Source: Neoceratodus forsteri (lineage: Eukaryota; Chordata; Ceratodontiformes; Ceratodontidae). From it: a stretch of 64,000 nt of DNA. The position numbers were made by a program, and so were the translations under genes. Positions 53,551-64,000 of this stretch are shown piece after piece. Position 1 is the stretch's first letter; every line of letters starts with the position of its first letter. The notes under the pieces were generated by a model. The model saw only the letters and a list, made by a program, of their open reading frames with translations. It was not told the DNA's origin and did not search any database. Location: the NCBI GenBank assembly GCA_016271365.2, contig JADMNL010000028.1, positions 99,107,501 through 99,171,500 on the forward strand. Reading direction: 5' to 3'.

Positions 53551-54300
53551 TTGGAACGAAATCTCTCCGTTTCTCTGTCAGAATCATGGACTGAAACCCA
53601 GCCTCTCCTCAAGATGATAGCAGCCACTCCAGCCTTCCTGCAACTCATGGATCCAACTGTTAGTGCTCAAATGGTCGACAAGATCTTAGAAGTCACAGGG
53701 GTTAAAACCAGTATGAACTCTCTTTGGGGCAAATTAACCATATGAACGTTAGGGTTTCTGATGCTGAAACAACCCTCAAGCACCTCAATCATCAGGTGGT
53801 CTCGAGAGACACCGAAATACACCACCTGCAAAATGAAAATTTCTCTTCTTTTGGACAAAAAAGAAGACCTTGAATGCAGGGGCAACAGAAACAACCTAAG
53901 AATCACCAGGGCATCAGAAGGAGCAGAAGTAAAAATATGAATGACTTTATGACACATCTGCTTTCTGAGCTACTAAATGTCCTGGCTGGGCAACTACACA
54001 TCCAAAGGTCTAATAGGACTCTATCCCCTTGCCCTAAGCCTGGTGAATGACCAAGACCAATTCTGACTACGTGTCTCTGGTACTCCATAAAAGAAACCCT
54101 TCTTAGAGTGGCAAGAGAAAAAGGAACACTGACCCAGCATGGCCAATGCATCTCACTTTTCCAGGGCTATTTGACTAAGTTCAGTAAGCACCAGCAGCCT
54201 TCAGGGGCATCTAACAAGCTCTGCAGCCGCTGGAATAAAGTGCCACCTGACACACCCAGCAACCTTCAAAACAGAGCAAAATGGTGTATTTCATGACTTC
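53551..54300 (+). pseudogene. L1 ORF1 protein remnant
   Basis: Across two or three frames the order matches L1 ORF1p. There is a heptad-like coiled-coil part (VSDAETTLKHLNHQVVSRD..., 53750-53850), then LECRGNRNNLRITRASEGAE (the L1 'EN.xRRNNIRIxGLPE' RNA-binding entry, 53870-53930), and later IKETLLRVAREKGTLTQHGQ (54085-54145) with LFQGYLTKFSK, typical of the C-terminal domain. In active L1 this protein binds the element RNA. Stops and frameshifts break it. Confidence 0.8.
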
Positions 54301-56999
54301 TCTGAGATGAGCAAGGCAGCAGTCTTTACTAAGTGCTCCTGGAGGTTAGATCCTATCACACGGAGGGACATGGCTACTGGTGGCCCAGGCACACGGCCCA
54401 GATCTCACAATGCTGCCACAATTCAACAGACAGAAATGGATACCACACCATATTCTCCAGACCCCTCAATCAGTGCAGCACCCCCTGAACAATGGCAATG
54501 TAAACACTCTAAGACTGGGAACACAGGTAGCTCAAACCTGTAGCCCCAGATGACCCCTGACCATAACACCAGAGTAGGACCGAGACTCACAGACTTTGAT
54601 GGGAGAAGGAAATTCCTCGGACATATCACCTCCGGGCAGATCTGTACTACCTCAGTTAAAAGATGGACTGAAACTGACCACACCATCTTGTCCCCAACTA
54701 CCTGCCAAAGACATTAGCAAAGTATCCTACTGGGCTGATGCCACGCAAACTCCACCACAGCACACCTGGATCTCGGAGGGTATCCCTCCCCCTTTCAATG
54801 ACAGCATCAGGAAGGGCTGTGTCATCCCCAGCAAAGCCCAGAGCAGCAACTTGAATTTTGACAAACTCATCTTCTATGAATCTCTGGTGTACTGTTCAGC
54901 TTAAAGTCAGTTTTTCACAATAGTTCAGGTATGTGAATATGCTAATGTTGCCTAAGTTCGAATACAGATAGTAGCTACTAACCCCCACCCCCGAGGTAAT
55001 CTTTATGGGTTGCAGAAGCAATCGTCTGAATTCTCTATGTTCTGTGGGGCTTCCAAGGCTGGTTGCTTATTTTGCATCCCCCCCCCATGTTTACTCAGCC
55101 TCATCCTAATTATCTGCACTGAGGTGCCCTCACTCGCCCCTCCTTCTATGTTTTTTTTTCATGGTAAGAATAAATCTCTCGCAGGACCAAGTACAATGAA
55201 GCACTATACTTTGCTTGAACCTTGCCCCTCCCCCATACGCTGCACTATGTCACGAACTGTGACTCCCAACTCATTGGTAGTGCAGCTTTTATAATTGCAC
55301 TGTATGTGGCCTTGTGTTTGCAGATTTCAACAATCCATGCCAACCCTAGCAATACAAAATCTGCCTGATACCCTGGAAGCAAAGAGTGTTTAAATCATAT
55401 GGTAGCCAATGTTACATACCCCCCAAAGTGACCTTCTGCAGCCTAATGAAACCACTGGACAAGGAGCAACTCAGATATTCCCCCTCGCACCCAAGCCACA
55501 GTTTCAGCTTAGCATCACCTACACCCTTACAGCATTTGACGAGTGCTTTCTTTTGGACACAGTAGTGCAGGCCTTGCTGTATCTCCTTCCTTTCCTCAGC
55601 ATCTCCTTGCTCTAACAAAAGGAACATTAACTTTGTCAGATTACCCTAAATGACCTACCTTTTTCAATATCAAACTTCTACCCTTTGAACTTTGACTTCT
55701 ACCTTGTACTGGCCTTCTTTCCTCTTTCTCTCCTCCCCTCTGTCAGCCCCCAAACATGGTAGCCTAGCCAGATTGCAACTCTGCATCTATGATAGGTGGT
55801 ACCCACATGCTGTAGCTCACCTAGGAAATCCCAGGAGGAAGACTTCAGTGCTACACTACCATGAATGTGCCCCACCTGCAACAGCTTGGAGCAGCGGCCA
55901 GCAGATTAGTTCCTACTTGAATACCTCTGGCCCCCTTCTGCAGCCTGTCTGGGAAGCTGAGCTGGACATGCAGATACCAGAGAAATTAAGAACAGAGGTC
56001 TACAAAATCAGCCAGGACAAATGCTGCACAAAACACACTGAGACTGGGAAGTACCCTCGACTTGGACATGCAAGATCACAGGGAATACCAAGCCGTGCTT
56101 CCTGCCCTAAGCATTACTGCCAGTTAAAGCTGTATTTTGTTATGCACAGCATAGCACGAAACCCTAAGTTTCCAGAAGGTGACATCACCAATTTTCTACC
56201 AGTGGGCATCCATTTCTTCACCTTCTCCTCCTGTCCGGTTTAGACTTTTTTCAGCCTCCTGTGGCAATTGCACTGCACCCCCCCCCCATCTCCCTCATCT
56301 ACCATATGGACCTCTCTCCCTACAGCGTTAGTGGGATGTTTCTAGTCTCCTTCATCCTAATGCACAGAATGGTAGATTCAGCCAACGATCATGCACTAAC
56401 CTGGTTCTCATGTCTGGGGCTTTCAGTCACTCATCACCCCCACCACCACCACCACCACCACAGGGCAACAACTCTGCAATACCTACAGATTTCATAACAG
56501 AGTGTTTAAATTATTTCCTAAGTCCCAGCCTGAGGGAAGCATAGGAAACTCCAGCAAGAAGTACTAGGAGCTGACAGTATGCCATTAGAGGCCCTTCTGC
56601 ATCTCATAGACACTTTAATGTTACCAGTATCTGCCATTTGTAGGGATTCAGTCCTAGTATTTTGGTTATATTTCTACCTGTACCCACTTGCAGAGTGTTT
56701 GCTCTCCTGTTTACTCCCTGTTTTTGTAAGGGACTGTTTCACAAATTGCTATATCCTCTTTTGCATGACAGTGGTCGGTACCAGTACACACAGTACTCTT
56801 TTGATTAATGGGTTTCCTCGAGACATAGATACTGTTTTATCAGGACTTCAGTTGTTAGTTTTACAGATTTCAGATAGCAATATAATTGTTAAGTTCTGTA
56901 TGTTGTGTACTACCTTCCTGCTGCTGCCCAACCACTTCCAGGAGAGGTAACAGGCCTTCGCCCGCATTTAACATCTCCAAGTTGGACCCCAAGGGGAAT
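54301..56999 (+). other. 2.7-kb segment between L1 ORF1 and ORF2
   Basis: The spacing is far longer than the short ORF1-ORF2 gap usual for L1. No LINE, SINE or inverted-repeat element was recognised in it. It holds a (CCA)n run at 56440-56462 and several short frames (for example 55692-56243) without domains. It may be an unrecognised insertion or lineage-specific L1 sequence. Confidence 0.4.
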
Positions 57000-57472
57000 A
57001 GATCCCATATTGTTACAGCCATCTTTTGTAACATCAGCCATGAGAAGTAGTACAGCTGAACTAAAGTTTGCCTCTTGGAACGTGCAGGGGATTAATTCCC
57101 TCATCAAGCATTTGCAAATGCTCATCCACCTGTGTAAACAAAAGTGTGACATAGCCCTGTTACAAGAAACACATTTACTCCCCTTGGAAACACACAAACC
57201 CCAGTGAGAGTGTGTAGGGAAGGTAATATGCAGCTCAGGCACAACCAAAGCAAAAAGAGTGGCCATCCTATTCCATAAACACCGTCCTATTCAAATCCTT
57301 GACACCAAATGCAGTAAGGATGGTTGCTGGGTAATGGTTAGGCTGTAGGTTAAGTCGCAGCTGATGGTCTTGGGGAAATATGTACAAGCCAAGGGAAGAC
57401 TCCATCACTTTCTTCCCAGAGATTGCACAAGCCCTAACAGACCTGCACCAACCAGGAGACAAACTTATACTG
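57000..57472 (+). pseudogene. L1 ORF2 endonuclease, N-terminal part
   Basis: LKFASWNVQGINSLIKHLQM (57060-57119) and CDIALLQETHLL (57146-57181) are the first two L1 endonuclease blocks, with the catalytic Asn (WNVQG) and Glu (QET). Further blocks (VAILFHKHRPIQ, LGKYVQAKGRL) follow in other frames up to the SINE insertion at 57473. Interrupted by a stop at 57208. Confidence 0.85.
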
Positions 57473-58065
57473 AGAGCGTGCTGGCCCGCTGGAGCAGCAG
57501 TAGTGCTACCGCCCATGATACCAGTGACCCAAGCTCAGGAACAAGCTCGGGGGAGGAGGATTGAGCATTCTAGAGGATGCTCTCCTCCTCTGAGAAAGGA
57601 GAGTCACCATCCCCGCTTCAATACTGCCACCTGGTTGACCACAGATGGCAGTGTAGTTCGGAGGCACTGTGGGTGAGGAAGACATTGTCCGAGACCCGGA
57701 GCGGCAGCGCACCTTGCATGCTCATGCTCTTTGGATCCTTGGACCTCTGTGCATGCTGACATCCTCCAGGATGGGTGAAATGATGAAAAGACCCCACAGC
57801 TGGCCCAACAATGGCCTCCAGTACCATGACAAAGGACCAAACCTGGAAACCCATGGATGCTGACTGATGAAAGTTCATGCAGGTAGGGGGGAGTAGAAAT
57901 GGGGTGCTCTCTGCCTCCCTGCCCGGGGGACAATCCAAGGCAGCATGGAGGCAGAGTACCAGGGAGTAGTACAGTAGTACACCTAGCCACTGGTACCTTG
58001 TAGGATCCTCAGGAAGTGGCGCAGCTGCGGCGTAGAAGAGGGCATGATAAACTGAGAGTTAAAAA
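57473..58065 (+). mobile_element. long tRNA-derived SINE (plus) in L1 ORF2
   Basis: The head TGGCCCGCTGGAGCAGCAGT...GACCCAAGCTCAGGAAC and the body GGAGGAGGATTGAGC, ATGCTCTCCTCCTC match the other long SINEs. The A-run is short (58061-58068). AAACTTATACTG (57461-57472) and AAACTTATGCTG (58066-58077) are the target duplication. The insertion separates the L1 endonuclease into two parts. Confidence 0.8.
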
Positions 58066-58077
58066 AAACTTATGCTG

Positions 58078-59190
58078 GTAGGAATTTCAGCGAACTCTGG
58101 GACCTTGTGCTAGACAAACTCAGAAGGACATCACTGTCCTCTATCAAATCCAGGAAGGCCCTCATGTAGCTAGCACAAGAATTCTCTTTGCTTCACCACT
58201 GGAGGTACCTGAACCCAAGGGGCAGGGATATCTCGTTCCATTCCGCAAGGCATGACACAGGCAGCAGTCTATATTTTTTCTGATCGAATCTGCTACCTCG
58301 AAATCAGTTCTCTCAGTAACTATGGGATGAGTTGCCTTTTTGGATCATGCTACTGTCTCCCTGGTACTGACATTAGACCAAACCACTCCTTCCTCCCCCA
58401 CATGGAGACTAAACACCCTTTCATTACAAGACCCCAAATTCAAACTCTGGTTAGAGGCAGAAACAGACTTCTATTTCACCACCAATGATACAACTGATGT
58501 GTCTAGGGCTACCCCACTAGATGCTTTCAAAGCATACCTCAGAGTGAGGCTCATAAGTTACTCAGCGACTCAAAGCGCCAGTGCCTCCAGAGCTCACACA
58601 ATTAAAGGAAGCCATGAAAAAGTGTGAGAAGGGGTTTAACGCCTCCCTAGGCCCTCCCTCTCCACAGCTCAAATGGCAGATCATGATCTTAAGTAACAAA
58701 TTAATGCCTTCACCCACAGTGCAACTAAGCGTGCCATCCAGTGTACCTCCAATAAATACTGGGAATCTGGGGGAGCAAGCTGGCAAGCGGCTAGCATACT
58801 GAACCAGGATACAGCAAGCCTCCAAATGAACTGCCAGCATCAGAAAGCCCACAGGGAAGATTCTGACTGCTAAAGCAGAGGCTAACCAAGCTTTTCAGGA
58901 TTTCTATGCCAGATTGTATTCCACCTAGGTTGATCCTTCCACTAACAACCATTTTAGGGGACAGTGCCCTCTCCACTATAACAGAGAAGCAGCAGCAGAC
59001 CTTAGACTGCCCAGTTACACCACAAAAAATCAGAGCGGCTATTAAAGCCCTCTCCAAAGGCAACGCCCTGGCCCTGATGGGCTGCTTGCGGAATTCTAGC
59101 ATGCCTTCCTGACCTAGCTAGACTCTAGACTCCTAGGCATCTATGAGACAGCACAAACCCAAGTCACTCGTCCCTTTTTGAAGAAGGATA
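58078..59190 (+). pseudogene. L1 ORF2 endonuclease C-terminal and linker region
   Basis: After the SINE, L1 blocks resume: LWDLVLDKLRR near 58095, then DHATVSLVLTLDQTTPSSP (58343-58399), where DHA is the last catalytic His block, then WRLNTLSLQDPKFKLWLEAE and LDAFKAYLRVRLISYSA (58400-58570). RT-proximal blocks AIKALSKGNALALMG (59037-59080) correspond to the I..L...KAPGPDG motif, with the PGPDG core damaged. The region is cut by the CR1 fragment at 59191. Confidence 0.8.
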
Positions 59191-59690
59191 TCAGATTGCT
59201 GGAGGGGGGTGCAGCGTAGGGCAACTAAGATGATCCAAGAGCTGGAGGGCGAAACCTACGAGGACAGGCTGACTGAGTTGAATATGTACACCCTGGAGGA
59301 GAGGAGGGATTGGGGGGATATGATTGAGACCTTCAAATATTTGAAGGGGATTAACAAAATGGGAACAGAAGGGATATTTAAGCTGAGGAGAGGAAGGGAC
59401 ACCAGAGGGCATGGTCTCAGGTTGGAGGGTGGAAGATATCGAGAGAGATGAGGAGGCATTTTTCACAGAGAGGGTGGTGGAGAAATGGAACACTCTACCC
59501 GATGAGGTGGTATCCTGTAGCACAGTGGGCAGTTTTAAAAGAGCATGGGACAGAGTGCGAGGAGGGGGTAAAGGTGAGGGGGGGCAGCTGCAATATAAAG
59601 GTGGTAGCTGCACATTCGAGCAGACTAACTTGATAGACCACAAGGCCTGTTTCAGCTGGAAGATTCGTATGTTCGTATGTCTGAGGCCCT
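59191..59690 (+). mobile_element. CR1-group 3' fragment nested in L1
   Basis: It starts in the RT C-terminus ([24 protein letters not shown], with LTELNMYTLEERRDWGDMIE). It continues through ERVVEKWNTLPDEVVSCSTV and SFKRAWDR, and ends with GGCCTGTTTCAGCTGGAAGA followed by TTCGTATGTTCGTATG terminal repeats. This is a different CR1 subfamily from copies A-E, with a TTCGTATG-type terminus. L1 RT resumes at once at 59690 (EALITLVSKPSKDSRQ). Confidence 0.85.
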
Positions 59691-61911
59691 CATTACTCTG
59701 GTCTCCAAGCCTAGCAAGGATAGCCGACAAATGCTGAACTTGCCCATTGCCCAGTCTCACTCCTTAATGTGAATATGCTAAAGTGCCACCAAAGCTCTTA
59801 GTACTCAGGCTGCAGCAGGTCATCCTCACATCACTGATCACCATCAAACAGTCTTTGTGAAGGGGAAAATGGCCGTGGACAACCTGTGTGCTCTCTTCAG
59901 AACCATACGGGCAGGCTCTAATCAGTCTCTCCAAGCCTGTCTCATGAGTATTGACACAGAGAAGGTGTTTGATTCTATTGAATGGTCATACCTATTCCAA
60001 GCCATGGATGCAGTAGGAATAGGGCTCTCCTTCATGAAGCGGGTAAGACTTTTATATGACAACCCCTCAGCCAAGGTTCTGACCAATGGCCTAGCCTCTT
60101 CATCCTTCCCATTAGGCAGGGGCACTAGAAAAGGCTGCCTACTATCCCCCCTTATATACCTCACAGCAATGGAGCCACCACTTCAGAGACTACAGATGCC
60201 CACTGTTGATGGGATCAAGATCAGTACAACCACCCTTAAAACACACATACACAAACAATTTACTCCTTATTATATCCAACCCAGTTACCACACTTCCATA
60301 TGTCATGAGCACTCTGGAGGCATTTACGTCTGTATTGGGCCCGAAGGTTAACTGGGGAAAAACAGAAGTGTTACCCCTAAATCCGCATTGCTAGGAGGAC
60401 CATATCAGGCCTTGGCAACTTAAATGGTCCCCAGAATAAATAAAATACCTGGGAATGGCCATCTCCCCAAATTTCAAACAACTTATAGAGCTTAACCTAA
60501 CCCATCAGTTGAAGACCTGGAGACTGACGTCTCCCAATGGGCCAAACTCAACTTAACATTTGGAGGAAAGTCTGTGGCATACAAAATGATGAGCTTCCCA
60601 AAACGTATTTTTTGCCTTAACAATCTCTCCCTATGCATCTCTCAGTCGGCCTTCCAAAGGACAGAAAAGGTTTTCCTCTCTTACCACTGGGGAGGGTCCA
60701 GGCCCCATTTCTTGTTGCCAAAATTGCATTCCCCCAGGCACAAAAGTGTCTGGCACCTCCACTGGCTTTGGGTGAGTCAGCAAGCAGCAGACATTAAACA
60801 GCTGTTATGTTGGTTTCAGCCACAGTTGCCTCTCACCTCTTTGTGGATCCATCTGGAGCATGCCTCCAAAGCACCCCTACCATGGCACCCAACAACTGGG
60901 GTACAGAAAAGGGAAGTCACTAGCCTATCCCCCATGATGAGGCTCACTGCTGAGGTATGGAACACCCTCCCCAAGTGACACTGCTGTGCAGACAACCACC
61001 TAGGTTATTGGGAACCCCGGTGGAACACCCCCCCCCATTACTGTAGATTGTAAGCCACTTTATCATTGGCAGTGGACAGAAGCTGGCATCAAGGTGGAGG
61101 GTCACCTACTTACCCAGGAAGGCCAAATGTTGGATACTTTCCAGCACTTACAGAATAGATATCACCTCCTGAAATAAGATTTCTGGAGGGACCTGAAAAT
61201 CAGACAAGCAGTTCTTAACTGACAGTGGGCAAGTAACCAAGAGGGTACCGCTGATCTCCCAAAGCAACTGTTGGTTGGATGAAAAACCTGATAAGACTGG
61301 GTGACATAGATCTATCCGCACCTCCTCTCCCCAACCTGCCCTGTTCTCGAAAAGCTAAGTCAGGATTGGGAACAGAACTGCAGATAACCATCCCAGACAG
61401 CAGCCGGAAAGCAGTGATACTATAAGCCCATAAAGGCTTTAGATACGTCAAGTAGTGGCTCATCCAGAAGAAAATTCTACATGGGTGGTACAGAACCCAA
61501 GAAGTATTGCATAAAATGGGGCTGTTTAACATCAACCCGTACTAGTGATGTCAGCAGTCAGAAGGTACCCTGGAACACATTATTTGGTTTTGCATGATAA
61601 TACAAGACTACTGGGCCCACATTCATAAATTTTGCACCACTATTTTTACCTGCAATGTCCCACCCAATCCATGGCTGTGGATATTAGGATACACCTCAGT
61701 GGTACCAAATCTGTCTGGCAGAGGCTTACAATGGCTCCTCCCTGCAGCATTAGAGGCCAAAAGGCAAATATTGTTCCACTGGTGCACAACAGCTTCCACC
61801 TCCTGCTCTGAATGGAGAGCAGCTCATTGCAAGTTAGCAGAGTATGAAATACTGTCTCATGTCTCACAACATACATTCCCAGGTTCTACCATATTTGGGA
61901 CCATTTCCTGA
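59691..61911 (+). pseudogene. L1 ORF2 reverse transcriptase and C-terminal region
   Basis: The frame 59857-60351 contains MAVDNLCALFRTIRAGSNQS, CLMSIDTEKVFDSIEWSYLF (catalytic Asp; usual A-FD core changed to V-FD), VLTNGLASSSFPLGRGTRKG and CLLSPLIYLTAMEP. The FADD block region near 60260-60300 is not intact in any frame that I can read. Downstream pieces include MAYKMMSFPKRIFCLNNLSL (60574-) and the C-terminal IIQDYWAHIHKFCTTIF...LAEYEILSHV (61597-61880), all in L1 order. Many stops. Confidence 0.88.
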
Positions 61912-62139
61912 AACACGCTTCCCTTGCAGGCCAAAGCATTTCAGCTGGAAGCAGTTCATCTCTTTTTTCATAGTTGAGAATTGTATTTGTTTACTTGAAT
62001 AGATACTTTATAACCTGTTCAGTTATAAACATGTTTAACTGTGGTAGATTGTTATACCTTACCTGTATGTATTTTAATGTATCTCTCTTGATATCCATAT
62101 CATATCTGCTAGATATATTGTTGCATTCCTGAAAATGTC

Positions 62140-62169
62140 AATAAAACGCTAAAAAAAAAAAAAAAAAAA
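62140..62169 (+). terminator. L1 polyadenylation signal and poly(A) tail
   Basis: AATAAA at 62140-62145 is followed by a 19-A run (62151-62169) that merges with the target duplication. Confidence 0.9.
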
Positions 62170-62186
62170 GAGTTGGGCTTACAGGG

Positions 62187-62486
62187 GAATATCAGAGAGG
62201 GTATGTCTTGCCGAGCCTCTCCAGCAACTCTATCAAGTGGAAGCCCCCCATCTTCTCAGGTCACACCTCTATAGAGGAAGAGATGAATAAGAGTGTCAGT
62301 GGGGAACAGGAAAAGGACATAGGCCCCAGGATAGAGAAAGTCCCCTCATCCCATTACACTTTCTGACTTGCCTCTTTCTCATTGACTTCACCCCCTGATC
62401 TTCTAATCAAGTGAAGTAGTTCTGTGGATGGAAGGACTCCGGGGACCGCTAACGTCCTACCTGCGGGACAGCCTACGTGTTTATAA
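62187..62486. other. unassigned
   Basis: Right side of the L1 pre-insertion locus. No family recognised. Confidence 0.4.
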
Positions 62487-64000
62487 CTGAACAGGTTAAG
62501 AAGGGGGATAAAACCTTTATAGGTACATCAGGGAGCGAAGGAAGACAAAGGGAGGGATAGTGAGGCTTAATAAAGGGGAGGGAGGGTGGGCAGAGGGTGA
62601 CTGTGAAAAGGCAGAGATACTAAACAAATATGTTTGCTCAGTATTTACAAAGGAAGAGGGAAGGTGCCTAAAACAAACAGTAGAAACACTCTGGATACAG
62701 AAGTTGATACCAGCCCTTTACAGAAGAAAAGGTTCTGAAATAACTCTTAAAACTGAAGGTGGACAAAGCAATGAGGCCTGATGGGATTCATCCCAGAATT
62801 CTAAAAGAACTAAGGGTAGAACTAGTGACACCACTGACTACCCTCTTTAACAAATCATGGGAGGATGGGGTGGTACCCGAGGACTGGAGGAGGGCAGATG
62901 TGATTCCCCTTCACAAAAGTGGGAGCAAGGCAGAAGCAGGAAACTACAGACCTGTTAGTTTAACCTCAGTGGTAGGAAAATGATGGAATCACTTCTGAAG
63001 GAAAGAATTGTCGAGTATCTAGAGGTCAGAGGGGCACAGGACCCTAGGCAGCATGGATTCACAGCGGGAAGGTCATGCCAGACAAATCTGATAGAGTTCT
63101 TTGACTGGTTGACCAAAGTAGTAGATCAGGGAGGGGCTGTGGACATGGCCTACCTAGACTTTAGCAAGGCATTTGACACAGTCCCACACAAAAGATTAAT
63201 ATACAAGTTAGCCAGCCTGGGAGTGGGTCCCAAGATGACAGCCTAGGTAAAGAATTGGCTGGAGAATAGGACACAGAGTAATAGTAAATGGAGTCCACTC
63301 TGAAGAAAGGGGGTTACTAGTGGGTACCGCAGGGTTCAGTATTAGACGGTCCTCTTCAATGTCTTTATAGTCGACATTGCAGAGGGACTAAAAGGAAAAG
63401 TATGTCTCTTTGCAGATGACACAAAGATCTGCAACAGAGTTTATGCACAAGGTGGGGTGGAAAGGATGAGAAGGGACTTGGCAAGGTTAGAGGAATGGTC
63501 AAATGTATGGCAGCTTAGATTCAATGCTAAGAAGTGCAAGGTAATGCACCTGGGAAACAAAAACCCAGGGGAAGAGTACACAATGGGGGGTGAGATACTA
63601 ACAACAACAAAAATGGAAAAGGACCTGGGGGTAGTCATATCAGATGACCTAAAGGTGGGCAAGCAATATGAGAGGGCAGCAAGGAGGGCTGGGGGAATAC
63701 TGGGATGCATAGGGAGAGGCATCACCAGTAGAAAACAGGAAGTTATTATCCCTCTGTACAGACAGCTGGTGAGACCCCATCTGGAGTACTGCATGCAGTT
63801 CTGGAGACCCAGTCTCCGCAAAGACATAGACAGGATGGAAGCTGTCCAGAGGAGGGCAACTAAAATGGTGCAGGGTCTGCACCAGAAGACATATGAAGAG
63901 AGACTTAAGGAGCTTAATATGTATAGCCTTGAGGAAAGGAGGGAGAGGGGGGACATGATAGAAACTTTCAAGTACCTCAAGGGAATCAACAAAGTCCAAG
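62487..64000 (+). mobile_element. CR1-group LINE, plus strand, copy E, running off the window
   Basis: 5' truncated in the linker (KKGDKTFIGTSGSEGRQREG region, 62497-), it continues with EKAEILNKYVCSVFTKEEG, AMRPDGIHPRILKELR (62764-62811), EDWRRADVIPLHKSGSKAEA and MAYLDFSKAFDTVPHKRLI (63145-63201). VCLFADDTKICNRV follows, then KCKVMHLGNKNPGEEY, DLGVVISDDLKVGKQYE and EYCMQFWRPSLRKDIDRME. It is the same subfamily as copy C. Frames break near 63245 and 63300. The 3' end lies beyond 64000. Confidence 0.92.
62759..63246 (+). pseudogene. CR1 reverse transcriptase, fingers and palm (copy E)
   Basis: Two abutting frames cover RT blocks 0-3. MDKAMRPDGIHPRILKELR has Arg where GPDG has Gly. The second frame runs from MESLLKERIVEYLEVRGAQD through QHGFTAGRSCQTNLIEFFDW to SKAFDTVPHKRL with the first catalytic Asp. 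A frameshift at about 62980 joins them, and a stop at 63244-63246 ends the second. The FADD block lies further on (63405-63425) in another frame. Confidence 0.85.

Larger units (their letters stand above)
53374..62186 (+). mobile_element. L1-type LINE with target duplications
   Basis: A 19-bp direct repeat AAGAGTTGGGCTTACAGGG (53374-53392 and 62168-62186) flanks the element, which ends in poly(A) at 62151-62169 after AATAAA (62140-62145). ORF1 remnants are at 53551-54300, endonuclease at 57000-57470 and 58080-58630, and RT and C-terminus at 58900-61910. It carries a SINE (57473-58065) and a CR1 fragment (59191-59690). Frames contain many stops, so it is inactive, but clean duplications imply a nearly full-length insertion of about 7.7 kb before nesting. 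Confidence 0.9.

Noticed and set aside
55692..56243. 183-residue frame as an ORF acquired by L1
   Set aside because: No recognisable domain or motif and no support for translation. Kept only as part of the unexplained segment.

Overview
The window looks like repeat-rich intergenic or intronic DNA of a vertebrate. CR1-group LINEs dominate, and there are an L1-type LINE, Rex1-like LINEs, tRNA-derived SINEs, a MIR/CORE-like SINE, several classes of DNA-transposon remnants, and AT-rich microsatellites. The CR1 3' ends, with their short ATAG/CATAG-type terminal repeats and a conserved 'GCCCACCTAGTCTGCCC' block, and the L1 with amphibian/fish-type domains suggest an amphibian such as a caecilian, or another large-genome non-mammalian tetrapod. 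That placement is an inference from memory of repeat families, not a database result. I see no host protein-coding exon, tRNA, rRNA or other host RNA gene that I can support. Every recognisable coding stretch belongs to a mobile element and is broken.

Layout. 1-2.1 kb: two tRNA-SINE heads, a gypsy integrase remnant and a SINE body. 2.1-4.9 kb: CR1 (minus). 5.6-7.7 kb: first copy of an unnamed structured repeat, called element X here, followed by a Rex1-like LINE (plus) to 9.7 kb. 10.3-18.1 kb: a four-level nest. A second copy of X is split by a Rex1-like LINE (minus), which is split by an element with split direct repeats (A1...B1-A2-B2, as in Ngaro/PAT tyrosine-recombinase retroelements), which itself holds another Rex1-like LINE (plus). 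18.1-21.9 kb: three minisatellites and a SINE. 22-30 kb: CR1 pieces, a 380-bp fold-back element, long TA tracts and a pogo-like DNA transposon relic. 30.4-45.7 kb: a family of TTAA-flanked inverted-repeat elements, several carrying later insertions, plus two more CR1 copies and long tRNA-SINEs. 45.7-51.8 kb: a 75-bp minisatellite split by a long CR1 (minus), which is split by a third copy of X (minus). 52.3 kb: a hairpin insertion with a 13-bp target duplication. 53.4-62.2 kb: an L1 with clear target-site duplications, poly(A) and a YY1-like 5' motif, carrying a SINE and a CR1 fragment. 62.5-64 kb: CR1 (plus) running off the window.

The most unusual item is element X (5573-7670; 10313-10979 plus 17284-18130; 46565-48881 minus). 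It starts with a conserved terminus, continues as a tandem array of ~290-bp units that each fold into one long and one short hairpin, and then carries a ~70-nt exon-like cassette bounded by good splice acceptor and donor sites. A ~100-120-nt intron-like segment and a second acceptor follow. The arrangement is the same in all three copies. I do not recognise it as a named repeat. The second notable item is the apparently non-autonomous split-direct-repeat element at 11940-16736.
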